Positions 1 to 9,817 of a DNA stretch of 35,106 bases are shown here, in pieces. The position numbers were made by a program, and so were the translations under genes. Within the stretch, counting starts at the first letter, position 1. Each line of letters starts with the position of its first letter. Under the pieces are notes generated by a model. It was not told where the DNA came from. It saw only the letters and a program-made list of their open reading frames with translations, and made no database searches. The DNA comes from Erysipelotrichaceae bacterium (GTDB lineage: Bacteria; Bacillota_I; Bacilli_A; RFN20; CAG-631), in NCBI GenBank assembly GCA_022767485.1, contig JALEMY010000116.1:1-35106 (forward strand). The letters run 5' to 3'.

Positions 1-76
1 TTATTCGTTATTGACGTTTTATTTCTGTCTAGTTTTCAAAGATCACTCTCGACCACTTCTTTGTTTCGTGGTCAGC
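1..76 (-). other. rRNA operon leader, partial (boxA-like)
   Basis: Read on the minus strand, this stretch contains TGATCTTTGAAAACT (complement of 31-45). That is the boxA-like/TTGAAAACT signature typical of Firmicutes rRNA leaders and 16S-23S spacers. It lies just downstream of a near-consensus promoter at 83-111. A GACCAC/GTGGTC hairpin (51-56 with 68-73) precedes the boxA. The 16S gene itself would lie to the left, outside the window. This is inferred from the leader signature, because no mature rRNA sequence is visible. Confidence 0.65.
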
Positions 77-82
77 TTACAT

Positions 83-111
83 ATGATACCATTTCATTTC
101 CTTCATGTCAA
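83..111 (-). promoter_or_regulatory. Near-consensus promoter of the rRNA operon
   Basis: On the minus strand the -35 is TTGACA (complement of 106-111), the spacer is exactly 17 bp, and the -10 is TATCAT (complement of 83-88). Initiation would fall near position 76 and the transcript would run left into the boxA-like leader. The match is 11 of 12 to the vegetative consensus, as expected for stable-RNA transcription. Confidence 0.75.
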
Positions 112-228
112 CTATATTTTTTTATTTTTTTTCTTTTTTCATTTAAATTTTTTTTTATTTCAAATATAATATAATCGATAATAACGAAAGGAGAAAGATT
201 AAATTGTATAATTTAATCAAATTAAAAA

Positions 229-639
229 ATGTATTCTTACAATAAACAATCTAAATTATCATTTTATGATGAATCTTTTGATTCAACACTTTTTTTTGAA
301 GATGAAATAATAGATAATAAGGATAAATATGTTTTATCAAAAAAACATCGTTATGTTATATCTTCTTCTTCATTAAAAGACTATATTTATATTTCAACAT
401 TAAACACATTTCAAACTGATGATGGGATTTGTATTGATATGTTTATGAAAAAAACATTCTTAGTTCCTATTGGTAAGGATTTGTATTTATTAGCAAACAC
501 TAGTCATAATAAAAATGAATTGTATTCTATACTACATACTTTTATGATTAATAATTCATGCTTTATCGATATTAGCAAATATAATAAGATTTTTTCCTGT
601 GAAAAAACATTAATTAATCTTTATAAATTAAATAAATAA
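229..639 (+). CDS. Unknown small protein, possibly a distant ComK-like fold
   Basis: A 136-residue soluble, Asp/Ser/Lys/Tyr-rich protein without signal peptide or membrane segment. I do not recognise it with confidence. The stretch around residues 70-90 (KKTFLVPIGKDLYLLANTS) loosely recalls the 'PI.I....iyffPT.S' core of ComK-family competence regulators, but the Cys/Trp landmarks are missing and the protein is shorter than ComK (about 190 residues). The only good ribosome-binding site (AAAGGAG, 187-193) lies about 35 bases before this ATG. It is better placed for a 13-codon TTG-initiated peptide (204-245) that overlaps this start, so translation may be coupled. A TATAAT at 165-170 could be its -10. 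A TspO gene follows after 38 bases. Confidence 0.6.
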   Translation: MYSYNKQSKLSFYDESFDSTLFFEDEIIDNKDKYVLSKKHRYVISSSSLKDYIYISTLNTFQTDDGICIDMFMKKTFLVPIGKDLYLLANTSHNKNELYSILHTFMINNSCFIDISKYNKIFSCEKTLINLYKLNK

Positions 640-677
640 TTATTTCTTTTCATTCATATACTAATAATGGTGATCAA

Positions 678-1121
678 ATGAAAAGAATTTTAAAAACAGC
701 TTTGCCAATAATTGTTTGTGTTATTATAAGTTATATTTGTATCCATTTTGCTAAAACGCCATATGATGAAATGATAAAACCTAAATACTCTCCGCCTTCG
801 TTTATATTTTCTATTGCTTGGAGTATCATTTATATATTTTTTTATTTATCACTTATTTCTAACACTGATGATAAAAAAATATATCGACTATACATCATTG
901 TTTTATCAACACATATATTGTGGAACTTTACTTTTTTTCTTTTAGGTTACTATTTAGTTGGTTTAATCATACTTGCTATTATATATTTTATTAGTTGGAT
1001 ATTTATTTTCTTTTTAAGTAAAATAAAGAAAAAATATTTTTATATGAACTTATTTTATCTAATTTGGTTGTTAGTTGCCTTATATTTAAATATTGGAATA
1101 TTTCAACTCCAATATATATAA
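678..1121 (+). CDS. tspO: TspO/MBR family membrane protein
   Basis: A 147-residue protein with about five hydrophobic segments. Near residues 38-52 it has PPSFIFSIAWSIIYI, matching the family's PPgwvFg.vWt.lY signature after transmembrane segment 1. TspO/MBR proteins bind tetrapyrroles and related ligands in the membrane and are linked to porphyrin handling and stress signalling. The Trp content is lower than in proteobacterial members, but Trp residues remain at the expected helix positions. GGTGATC sits just before the ATG. It lies 38 bases after the unknown upstream gene and is probably co-transcribed. A hairpin terminator follows. The family call is fairly secure; the ligand and role here are not. 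Confidence 0.8.
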   Translation: MKRILKTALPIIVCVIISYICIHFAKTPYDEMIKPKYSPPSFIFSIAWSIIYIFFYLSLISNTDDKKIYRLYIIVLSTHILWNFTFFLLGYYLVGLIILAIIYFISWIFIFFLSKIKKKYFYMNLFYLIWLLVALYLNIGIFQLQYI

Positions 1122-1138
1122 GGAATATATATATAATA

Positions 1139-1163
1139 AAAATGCTTCAAAGAAAAGCATTTT
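1139..1163. terminator. Bidirectional terminator between tspO and mgsA
   Basis: The stem AAATGCTT (1140-1147) pairs with AAGCATTT (1155-1162) around a 7-base loop. It is followed by a T-rich run on the plus strand and preceded by A-rich sequence that gives a T-run on the minus strand. It sits between two convergent genes and can serve both. Confidence 0.75.
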
Positions 1164-1535
1164 TTATTTTATATTTTTTAAATAATCAAGCATTATTTTA
1201 GCGCTAGCAACATTTGTTGCTAAAGGAATAGACATAACATCGCTAAGTCTTAATAAGGCACTAACATCTGGCTCATGCGGTTGTGCTGTTAATGGATCTC
1301 TTAAAAAAATTATCATATCTAACTTTCCCTCAGCAACCATAGATCCTATTTGCTGATCTCCCCCAAGTGGCCCTGATTTCATTCTATTTATATCAAGGCC
1401 CGTGGCTCCCATAACCATCAAGCCCGTAGTTCCTGTGGCATATAATACATGTTTTGCTAATACATCTTTATATTCTTTACATAGTGAAATCATATCTTGT
1501 TTATTCTTATCATGTGCTATAAGTGCTATATTCAT
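1164..1535 (-). CDS. mgsA: Methylglyoxal synthase
   Basis: A 123-residue protein matching MgsA over its length. It converts dihydroxyacetone phosphate to methylglyoxal plus phosphate, a bypass that relieves sugar-phosphate build-up. Visible signatures are [10 protein letters not shown] at the N-terminus with H8 and K12, the phosphate loop ATGTTG (33-38), [11 protein letters not shown] (54-64) with D60, and [15 protein letters not shown] (77-91) with D80 and H87. All expected catalytic and phosphate-binding residues seem present. It is slightly shorter than Bacillus MgsA (about 137 residues). It is apparently a single-gene unit, because terminators flank it on both sides and GGGTGAT precedes the ATG. 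Confidence 0.95.
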   Translation of the reverse strand: MNIALIAHDKNKQDMISLCKEYKDVLAKHVLYATGTTGLMVMGATGLDINRMKSGPLGGDQQIGSMVAEGKLDMIIFLRDPLTAQPHEPDVSALLRLSDVMSIPLATNVASAKIMLDYLKNIK

Positions 1536-1552
1536 TTTTTATCACCCTTTCC

Positions 1553-1561
1553 ATTCTAACA
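1553..1561 (-). promoter_or_regulatory. Extended -10 promoter candidate for mgsA
   Basis: The minus strand reads TGTTAGAAT, an extended -10 (TGn + TAGAAT). It lies downstream of the terminator of the preceding gene and about 18 bases before the mgsA start. The -35 region is only a T-run. Confidence 0.4.
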
Positions 1562-1586
1562 TTTTTCCTATCTAAAAAAAAACAAA

Positions 1587-1609
1587 AAACGCAAAAATAA
1601 TTTGCGTTT
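1587..1609 (-). terminator. Terminator of the lipoprotein gene
   Basis: AAACGCAAA (1587-1595) and TTTGCGTTT (1601-1609) form a 9-bp stem with a 5-base loop. On the minus strand it is followed by a long T-rich tract. It lies 15 bases after the lipoprotein stop codon. Confidence 0.85.
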
Positions 1610-1623
1610 AATGATAACAATTT

Positions 1624-3054
1624 TTAATTTGATGAAATTATAGCTTTTTCCCAAGTAGCTAATTTTTCTTCAAATAATGCCTTGTAATAAGAAGATAAAA
1701 TTTCTTCTCTTGTTACTTCAGGTAATAATGTAAGAATTAATGCATCATATACTTCATCTCTCATAGCTAATAAATCAGCGTTTCCTGATTTTAATGATTC
1801 TGAATACAAGTAAGCATATTTTTCATATTGATTTACTGCGTTATTGATAATAACTTGTTTAGTTCCACTTCTTGATACTATAGCATTCATTAAGGAATTT
1901 TCAATAGAGGAATCATCCATTACAAGTTTAATACTTCCACTTGCAACAGCAGCACTTACCTTATCATCAGTTCCCGAAATTGATTTCCAAAGTGTGTCAA
2001 TAGGAGCAACATCAGTATTAGGAGTATTGTTGTATCCTACAAGCCACATTCCATTTTCTGGAAGAACTTTTTGGAATGCATTTGGATTTGTTTCAGGATC
2101 ATAGTCTTCAGCAAATGTGAATGCAGGGTTTGTTGCCGGATCTTTATAATATGACCAATATCCAGTTTCAGAAGCAGGTGTGATACCTCCTGTATAATCA
2201 ATTGGTGCAAAATATGCAATTTTTCCATTTCCATCAGTAATCACTTCATAGTTATAAATAGAACTAATATTTGCTGCATCGTGTACTGGTGGTTCATAAG
2301 AAATGTTGTAGAAATTATCTTCGCCAGAAACAAAATGTTCTATAGTCTTCTTACTAGCATCATAGTGAGCTTCTTGAAGTTTATATGTATCTGTTTCATA
2401 CCATAATTCTACATGCTTGGAGTTCCAAGTAATATTATTTGAATGCTCATTTGCTTTTGATGCTCTAAAGTCGTTAATGTATTTCATAACTACACCATTT
2501 GTTAATGAACATTCAAAAGTTAATGTGCCATTCTTTATATATTTTTCTTCATTGAAGTATGAGCTAGCATCACTTGGAATATCGATTTGCGTATTTGCAA
2601 TTGCAGTAGCAACATCTTTAAAATAATAGATTTCTACGCTTGTAACAATTGTTCCACAAGTTACTGTAATATATGCTTTACCATTTGAACAAACTTCTGG
2701 CATTTTAACTTCAAAAGCTTTGTTTAAATAAGACTTATCTTTTCCAAGAGCTGGGGAATATACATCAAATCTTGTAAAATAAGGAAATGCATCTTCACCT
2801 TCAATATAAATATATTTTGAAAGTTCAATAGTTACATTTGGATCGATTACCACTTCTTCTTCACTACTTGATACTTCATTAGATGCTTCAGATGATTGAC
2901 TTAATGATTCTGAAGGAGTACTTTCTTCTACTGAACTGCTTGTTTCTCCATCAACTTGTGAATTAGATGAATCATTGATATTTTGATTACAACCACACAA
3001 TGAAATCGAAACAATAGATGATAATAACAATGTTTTTAATAAATTTTGTTTCAT
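1624..3054 (-). CDS. Large Ser-rich lipoprotein of unknown function
   Basis: A 476-residue predicted lipoprotein. The start chosen is the ATG at 3054 (MKQNLLKT...), preceded by AAAGGAT. An upstream in-frame ATG at 3096 would put 14 polar residues before the signal peptide. The signal peptide ends in the lipobox L19-C20-G21-C22. A Ser/Glu-rich linker (about residues 23-67) precedes the mature domain. The rest is polar and aromatic-rich with no repeat or catalytic motif that I recognise; the middle looks beta-rich and the last 100 residues more helical. It has its own promoter and terminator. It is probably anchored on the outer face of the cytoplasmic membrane, perhaps binding a solute or wall component. 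No function is claimed. Confidence 0.85.
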   Translation of the reverse strand: MKQNLLKTLLLSSIVSISLCGCNQNINDSSNSQVDGETSSSVEESTPSESLSQSSEASNEVSSSEEEVVIDPNVTIELSKYIYIEGEDAFPYFTRFDVYSPALGKDKSYLNKAFEVKMPEVCSNGKAYITVTCGTIVTSVEIYYFKDVATAIANTQIDIPSDASSYFNEEKYIKNGTLTFECSLTNGVVMKYINDFRASKANEHSNNITWNSKHVELWYETDTYKLQEAHYDASKKTIEHFVSGEDNFYNISYEPPVHDAANISSIYNYEVITDGNGKIAYFAPIDYTGGITPASETGYWSYYKDPATNPAFTFAEDYDPETNPNAFQKVLPENGMWLVGYNNTPNTDVAPIDTLWKSISGTDDKVSAAVASGSIKLVMDDSSIENSLMNAIVSRSGTKQVIINNAVNQYEKYAYLYSESLKSGNADLLAMRDEVYDALILTLLPEVTREEILSSYYKALFEEKLATWEKAIISSN

Positions 3055-3100
3055 ATAATATATCCTTTCTATATTGAAATTAATTTCGTAGTTCACATAT

Positions 3101-3129
3101 ATTATATTTTAAAATTCATTTTTTGTAAA
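3101..3129 (-). promoter_or_regulatory. Promoter of the lipoprotein gene
   Basis: On the minus strand the -35 is TTTACA (complement of 3124-3129), the spacer is 17 bp and the -10 is TATAAT (complement of 3101-3106). This is a strong vegetative-type match about 47 bases before the lipoprotein start. Confidence 0.7.
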
Positions 3130-3194
3130 CATAATTTTCTTATTGGAATGTTGTATTTTCAAGAAAGCAAAATGTGTCTTAAAAAAAAATAAAA

Positions 3195-3213
3195 TGACTA
3201 GTTTTACTAGTCA
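3195..3213 (-). terminator. Terminator of spoIIQ
   Basis: TGACTAGT and ACTAGTCA form an 8-bp stem with a 3-base loop. On the minus strand it is followed by TTTTATTTTTTTTT. It lies 14 bases after the spoIIQ stop. Confidence 0.85.
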
Positions 3214-3226
3214 ATTTAAAATGCTA

Positions 3227-3898
3227 TTATTTTATTACTTCATACACTGTTTTATTGTAAGATTTCAATGGATTTATGAATTGATTGTCGTATTCAAGGG
3301 CAAAATGTAAATGGTTTCCTAATGATGCATTTATTATACTTTCCCCTGATTTTCCTATCACTTGTCCTTGAGTTAATTCTTCATTAACATATACGCTTAC
3401 ATCAGATAATCCACAATAATGTGCTCTCAAGCCCTCTTTGCTTTCTACAATAATAGATAATCCGTATAAGCTATCATTGACTTTTTGAATTACAGTTCCT
3501 TGAAAAGCACTTACGATTGAAAACTCTTCATTATTATACGTATAGTCCACTCCAAGAGATGGAACAAACTTATTGTCGTAATTTACTAAAGCTTTACTTT
3601 TTGTTTCCATATCATCGCTAACATCAAAGAAATATCTAGCAATTTTTGCATTTACAGTAAATGGCATACGTATTTTTTCAATTATAATTTCTTGTGAAGA
3701 TGATGACTCTTGATAAGAAGATTGTGAAGAATCAATCATTTGTGTGCTTTCACTCGTATTAACGCTTACAGGTTTTGTCTTTCTTTGATTCATCATGATA
3801 CCAACACAAATTGCAAAAACAAGAGCGATTGTTGTAATGATTAACCCAAAAGCAGATTTTTTCATCCAATTAATTAATTTAAACATTTTTGAATTCAT
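3227..3898 (-). CDS. spoIIQ: SpoIIQ-like forespore protein with degenerate M23 domain
   Basis: A 223-residue protein with a cytoplasmic start, one transmembrane segment (about 16-36), a Ser-rich extracellular linker (47-70) and a LytM/M23 domain (about 75-212). SpoIIQ is the forespore half of the SpoIIQ-SpoIIIAH channel between forespore and mother cell. Of the M23 zinc ligands, D118, H160 and the HLH motif (H196, H198) are present. The first His of HxGxD is Ser (S114-L-G-V-D118), as described for Bacillus SpoIIQ, so the domain is probably not an active peptidase. A sigma-F-like promoter precedes it, which strongly supports the call. RBS GAGGTGAT. It sits next to the ATP synthase operon. An alternative would be another M23 family membrane protein. 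Confidence 0.85.
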   Translation of the reverse strand: MNSKMFKLINWMKKSAFGLIITTIALVFAICVGIMMNQRKTKPVSVNTSESTQMIDSSQSSYQESSSSQEIIIEKIRMPFTVNAKIARYFFDVSDDMETKSKALVNYDNKFVPSLGVDYTYNNEEFSIVSAFQGTVIQKVNDSLYGLSIIVESKEGLRAHYCGLSDVSVYVNEELTQGQVIGKSGESIINASLGNHLHFALEYDNQFINPLKSYNKTVYEVIK

Positions 3899-3916
3899 TC
3901 ATATCACCTCATATTC

Positions 3917-3945
3917 ATTTTTGCCATTAATGAGGTTTTCTATGC
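3917..3945 (-). promoter_or_regulatory. Sigma-F-type promoter of spoIIQ
   Basis: The minus strand shows GCATA (complement of 3941-3945), a 15-bp spacer, and GGCAAAAAT (complement of 3917-3925). This matches the sigma-F pattern GYATA - 15 - GGNNANANT that I recall from Bacillus. No vegetative promoter is evident in the 53-base space between the atp terminator and the gene. Confidence 0.65.
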
Positions 3946-3950
3946 AAAAA

Positions 3951-3967
3951 AAGGAGTTATACTCCTT
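3951..3967 (-). terminator. Terminator of the ATP synthase operon
   Basis: AAGGAGT (3951-3957) pairs with ACTCCTT (3961-3967) around a TAT loop, followed on the minus strand by seven T. It overlaps the stop codon of the last gene in the operon. Confidence 0.85.
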
Positions 3968-4189
3968 AATAAATAAACATTGTAACAATATTATAGATGA
4001 ATTCACCTATCAAAAATGTGAATGAAGCAGCAATACCAAAAGCAATGACGTAAAACACTTTATTTGATTTTGCTTTCATAATCTTCACATAATCAATAGA
4101 TAAAGCGATAAAAGCAGCAGGAAGAGAGGCAATAATATAGCAACATAGATGAATAATATTAAAAATCTGAGAATTAGAAATAGCTAATA

Positions 4190-4193
<4 letters not shown>
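3966..4193 (-). CDS. DUF1146 (YwzB-like) small membrane protein
   Basis: A 75-residue protein with two hydrophobic segments (about 9-32 and 46-70) joined by a short basic loop (KIMKAKSNK). Size, topology and place directly after atpC match the DUF1146/YwzB family, which follows atpC in many Bacilli. The function is unknown; the position suggests a link to ATP synthase assembly or membrane energetics. It overlaps the atpC stop codon (ATGA), so it is translationally coupled and is the last gene of the operon. The family call rests on position plus a loose resemblance in the AL..D..K..K...V core. Confidence 0.75.
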
Positions 4194-6848
<2,655 letters not shown>

Positions 6849-6863
6849 AAACTACACCTCCAA

Positions 6864-8372
6864 TCATTCAATATAATCGTTTGTAAATTTATTAATAATC
6901 TCTTTTAATTTATTTTCTGTATCTACAGTAATCTTCTTATTTTCTTTCATATCATCGATAAGATCTTGATGATTTGTATGCATATATGAAATTAATGACT
7001 TCTCATAGTCTTGTATTTTATCAAGTTCAATTTTTTTGATAAATCGATGTTTAGCAGTAAATAATTGTATAACTTGATCATATACATCCATTGACTCATA
7101 TTGATTTTGCTTCAATAATTCATAAACTTTTGCTCCATGATCTAAAACATCTTTCGTTGTCTTATCTAAATCAGAACCAAATTGGGCAAAAGCTTGTAAT
7201 TCACGATAGTTTGCAAGTTCAATTTTAATCGTACCAGAAACTTGTTTTATCGCTTTAATCTGCGCTGCACTACCTACACGTGAAACCGATAAACCAGTAT
7301 CGATTGCTGGTCTTTGCCCTGCAGCAAATAAGTCAGATTGTAAAAATATTTGTCCATCAGTAATAGAAATAACATTAGTTGGAATATAAGCTGAAATATC
7401 GCCAGCTTGCGTTTCGATAATAGGTAATGCTGTTATTGAACCACCACCATACTCTTTTGATAATTTAGCGGCTCTTTCAAGCAATCTTGAATGCAAATAG
7501 AAAACATCACCAGGATATGCTTCTCTTCCAGGAGAACGTCTTAATAACAATGACAATGTTCTATAAGCAACTGCATGCTTACTTAAATCATCATAAACGA
7601 TTAAGACATCTTTACCTTGTTCCATCCATTCTTCAGCTAAAGTAACACCAGAATATGGAGCAATATATTGCATTGGAGCCATTTCACTGGCCGTTGCTGC
7701 AACAATTGTCGTGTATGATAAAGCCCCATGAACCCTTAATTTTTCAACTACTTGAGCAACCGTAGAAGCTTTTTGTCCAATTGCAACATAAACGCAATTA
7801 ACATTTTCATTTTTTTGATTGATGATAGTATCAATAGCGATAGCTGTTTTACCAGTTTGTCTATCACCGATAATCAATTCTCTTTGTCCTCTACCAATAG
7901 GAATCATAGAGTCGATTGCTTTTATGCCGGTTTGAAGAGGTGTGTCAACTGATTGTCTTGTGATAACGCCTGGAGCAATTCTTTCAATCGGTCTTGTTTT
8001 GATAGAATTAATTGGTCCTAAATTATCGATTGGTTGACCTAAAGGATTAACTACTCTTCCTAAAAAATCATCACCAACTGGAATTTCTACAACTCTTTTC
8101 GTTCTAGTAACAATATCATCTTCTTTAATAGTTGAATCATCGCCAAAAATGACAACACCTACAGAATCTTCATCAAGTGAAAGAATCATTCCAAATACAT
8201 CGTTATTAAATTCAACTAGTTCAGATAACATGGCATTTTTAAGTCCATGAACCATGGCAACGCCATCACCAACACTAATAACTGTTCCTGTATCTAATAA
8301 TTCAACTTTATTTTGATATTTTTTTATTTGTTCTTTTATAAGGGCACTAATTTCATTGGCTTTAATTTCCAT
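6864..8372 (-). CDS. atpA: F1Fo ATP synthase alpha subunit
   Basis: A 502-residue non-catalytic nucleotide-binding subunit. The Walker A-like loop is G169-DRQTGKT176, and the arginine-finger region [13 protein letters not shown] contributes to the neighbouring beta catalytic site. The conserved [19 protein letters not shown] stretch is intact. Full length, with a lysine/asparagine-rich C-terminus typical of AT-rich genomes. The atpH stop TAA directly abuts the ATG. The ribosome-binding site (AAAGGGGAAG) lies inside the end of atpH, so translation is coupled. Confidence 0.99.
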   Translation of the reverse strand: MEIKANEISALIKEQIKKYQNKVELLDTGTVISVGDGVAMVHGLKNAMLSELVEFNNDVFGMILSLDEDSVGVVIFGDDSTIKEDDIVTRTKRVVEIPVGDDFLGRVVNPLGQPIDNLGPINSIKTRPIERIAPGVITRQSVDTPLQTGIKAIDSMIPIGRGQRELIIGDRQTGKTAIAIDTIINQKNENVNCVYVAIGQKASTVAQVVEKLRVHGALSYTTIVAATASEMAPMQYIAPYSGVTLAEEWMEQGKDVLIVYDDLSKHAVAYRTLSLLLRRSPGREAYPGDVFYLHSRLLERAAKLSKEYGGGSITALPIIETQAGDISAYIPTNVISITDGQIFLQSDLFAAGQRPAIDTGLSVSRVGSAAQIKAIKQVSGTIKIELANYRELQAFAQFGSDLDKTTKDVLDHGAKVYELLKQNQYESMDVYDQVIQLFTAKHRFIKKIELDKIQDYEKSLISYMHTNHQDLIDDMKENKKITVDTENKLKEIINKFTNDYIE

Positions 8373-8915
8373 TTACGCTTCCCCTTTCTTAGCAATTGTA
8401 TCTTTTAATTTTTCTAAACGATTCTTTAATGAATCATCTATAATATAATCTTCAACTTGAATTTTAAAGCCTCCAAGTAAAGATGTATCAATCTCATTTG
8501 TTAACGAAACATTTGCATTCAATATTTTTGAAACTTTTTGTGACATTGCAAGTAATTGTGCTTCATCAAGTTTAATCGTCGTGTAAACGACTCCTTTTTT
8601 AATGTGAAGCTTATTTCTTGCAATTCGAATAAATTCTTTACAAACGTCTAATATGTGTCCACCACGTTTGTTATCAATCATAACATAAAACAAATTTAAA
8701 ATATTTGCTTTAATTTTATCTTTGAAACAATTTGTAATCGCATCTTTTTTTTCACTTGCTGTTAATCCATAGCTTTTTAATAATGCAACAAATCCATCAT
8801 TATTTTTTAAAATTTCCAATATTTGTTCTATTTCGTCTATATATTCTTTAATTGAATTTTCATCACTAGCGATGCTTAAAAGAGCAACGGCATAACGATT
8901 TGCTACGCTGTCCAT
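8373..8915 (-). CDS. atpH: F1Fo ATP synthase delta subunit
   Basis: A 180-residue peripheral-stalk subunit that links subunit b to the top of F1 (OSCP type). The N-terminal helical bundle starts ANRYAVALLSIA, matching the usual 'YA.AL...A' start. The C-terminal part shows KKGVVYTTIKLDEAQL and the conserved LLGGFKIQVEDYIIDDSLKNRLEKL. Size is normal. It overlaps atpF by one base (TAATG), with its SD (GAGGATG) inside atpF. Confidence 0.96.
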   Translation of the reverse strand: MDSVANRYAVALLSIASDENSIKEYIDEIEQILEILKNNDGFVALLKSYGLTASEKKDAITNCFKDKIKANILNLFYVMIDNKRGGHILDVCKEFIRIARNKLHIKKGVVYTTIKLDEAQLLAMSQKVSKILNANVSLTNEIDTSLLGGFKIQVEDYIIDDSLKNRLEKLKDTIAKKGEA

Positions 8916-9472
8916 TATTTATCATCCTCAATAAATGATGAAATAATTTTTCTATTATCATCACTTGTAACATTTCTTTCAACGACTTTACTAGCAGCAA
9001 GTAAAGCAACATCGATAACTTCACTAGATAGTTGTTCTTGCATTTGTTTTCTTTCATTTTCAAGATCTTTTCTAGCTTTATCTTTCATCTCAATAACTTC
9101 ATCTTGCGCTTCATTTAATATTCTATCTTTTTCATTTAAAGCAGACACTTTTGCATTTTCAATAATTTCTTTACTTGTTTGTTTAGCATCTTTTATTTGA
9201 TTATTTGCATTTTCAAGTAAAGTAGTCGCTTCTTGATTTTTTATAGCTGCTTCATCAAGATTTGTTTGAATGTATTCTTTTCTTGCAGCGATGAACTTTC
9301 TTGCTGGTTTAACTAAAAATTTTGCTAATATTAAAACTAGAACAAATGTTGCAAATAATTGTACAACAAATGCCCATGGATCGTCAGGAATAATCTTTTC
9401 TGCAATTTCTTTTAAACTAGAAAAAGCATCGCCATCAGTTAAAAATAAATTTAACATTAAAAAAGACTTCAT
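8915..9472 (-). CDS. atpF: F1Fo ATP synthase subunit b
   Basis: A 185-residue stator subunit. One transmembrane helix (about 33-52, FVVQLFATFVLVLILAKFLV) precedes a long charged coiled coil (about 60-160) that runs to F1. KPARKFIAARKEYIQ at the membrane exit is typical. The roughly 30-residue N-terminus before the helix is longer than in many b subunits; its first part is hydrophobic but has no lipobox, unlike mycoplasma AtpF. AGGAGG stands 7 bases before the ATG. Confidence 0.96.
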   Translation of the reverse strand: MKSFLMLNLFLTDGDAFSSLKEIAEKIIPDDPWAFVVQLFATFVLVLILAKFLVKPARKFIAARKEYIQTNLDEAAIKNQEATTLLENANNQIKDAKQTSKEIIENAKVSALNEKDRILNEAQDEVIEMKDKARKDLENERKQMQEQLSSEVIDVALLAASKVVERNVTSDDNRKIISSFIEDDK

Positions 9473-9511
9473 GATTTTCCTCCTTTCCTAAATAAATAAT
9501 CGAATTTATGA

Positions 9512-9799
9512 TTAGAATAATGCCATAATAAGAATTAAAATAGCAATTGCAAATCCATAAATACCAGTAGTTTCAGCTAAAGCAATACCTAAAATCATAT
9601 TTGAACGAATTGTTGGTGCTGCTTCTGGATTTCTACCAATAGCATCCATTGCGTGAGCTGCAACATTACCTTCACCAATACCTGAACCTAAACCTGTTAA
9701 AACAGCAAGACCTGCACCAATACAGGCAAGACCAATACCAACTGCTGTTTCTCCATTACTTAAAGCTAAAACGACATTAATCATATTAGATAGCATCAT
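9512..9799 (-). CDS. atpE: F1Fo ATP synthase subunit c
   Basis: A 95-residue hairpin of two transmembrane helices that forms the rotor ring. The polar loop is R56-N57-P58-E59. The ion-carrying carboxylate is E76 in ALAETTGIYGF. Two things stand out. The 'E-T-T-G-I-Y' context resembles the E-S/T-T-G-I-Y of sodium-binding rings such as Ilyobacter more than the E-A-L-P of Bacillus. Helix 1 also carries a second acidic residue, E43 (GSGIGEGN), where sodium-type rings have Gln. Ion specificity cannot be decided from sequence alone. About 15 N-terminal residues precede helix 1. AGGAGG gives a strong start. Confidence 0.97.
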   Translation of the reverse strand: MMLSNMINVVLALSNGETAVGIGLACIGAGLAVLTGLGSGIGEGNVAAHAMDAIGRNPEAAPTIRSNMILGIALAETTGIYGFAIAILILIMALF

Positions 9800-9817
9800 T
9801 TTAATATCCTCCTTTAT

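Noticed and set aside
221-232. Programmed frameshift joining the TTG-initiated short frame to the 229-639 gene
   Set aside because: The required shift is +1 and no +1 slippery site or stimulator is evident; a run of A alone would favour -1. Coupled re-initiation is simpler.
1844-2104. Plus-strand frames antisense to the lipoprotein, polC, tsf and other genes
   Set aside because: They lie opposite well-supported genes, lack ribosome-binding sites and family resemblance, and are expected by chance in these long genes.
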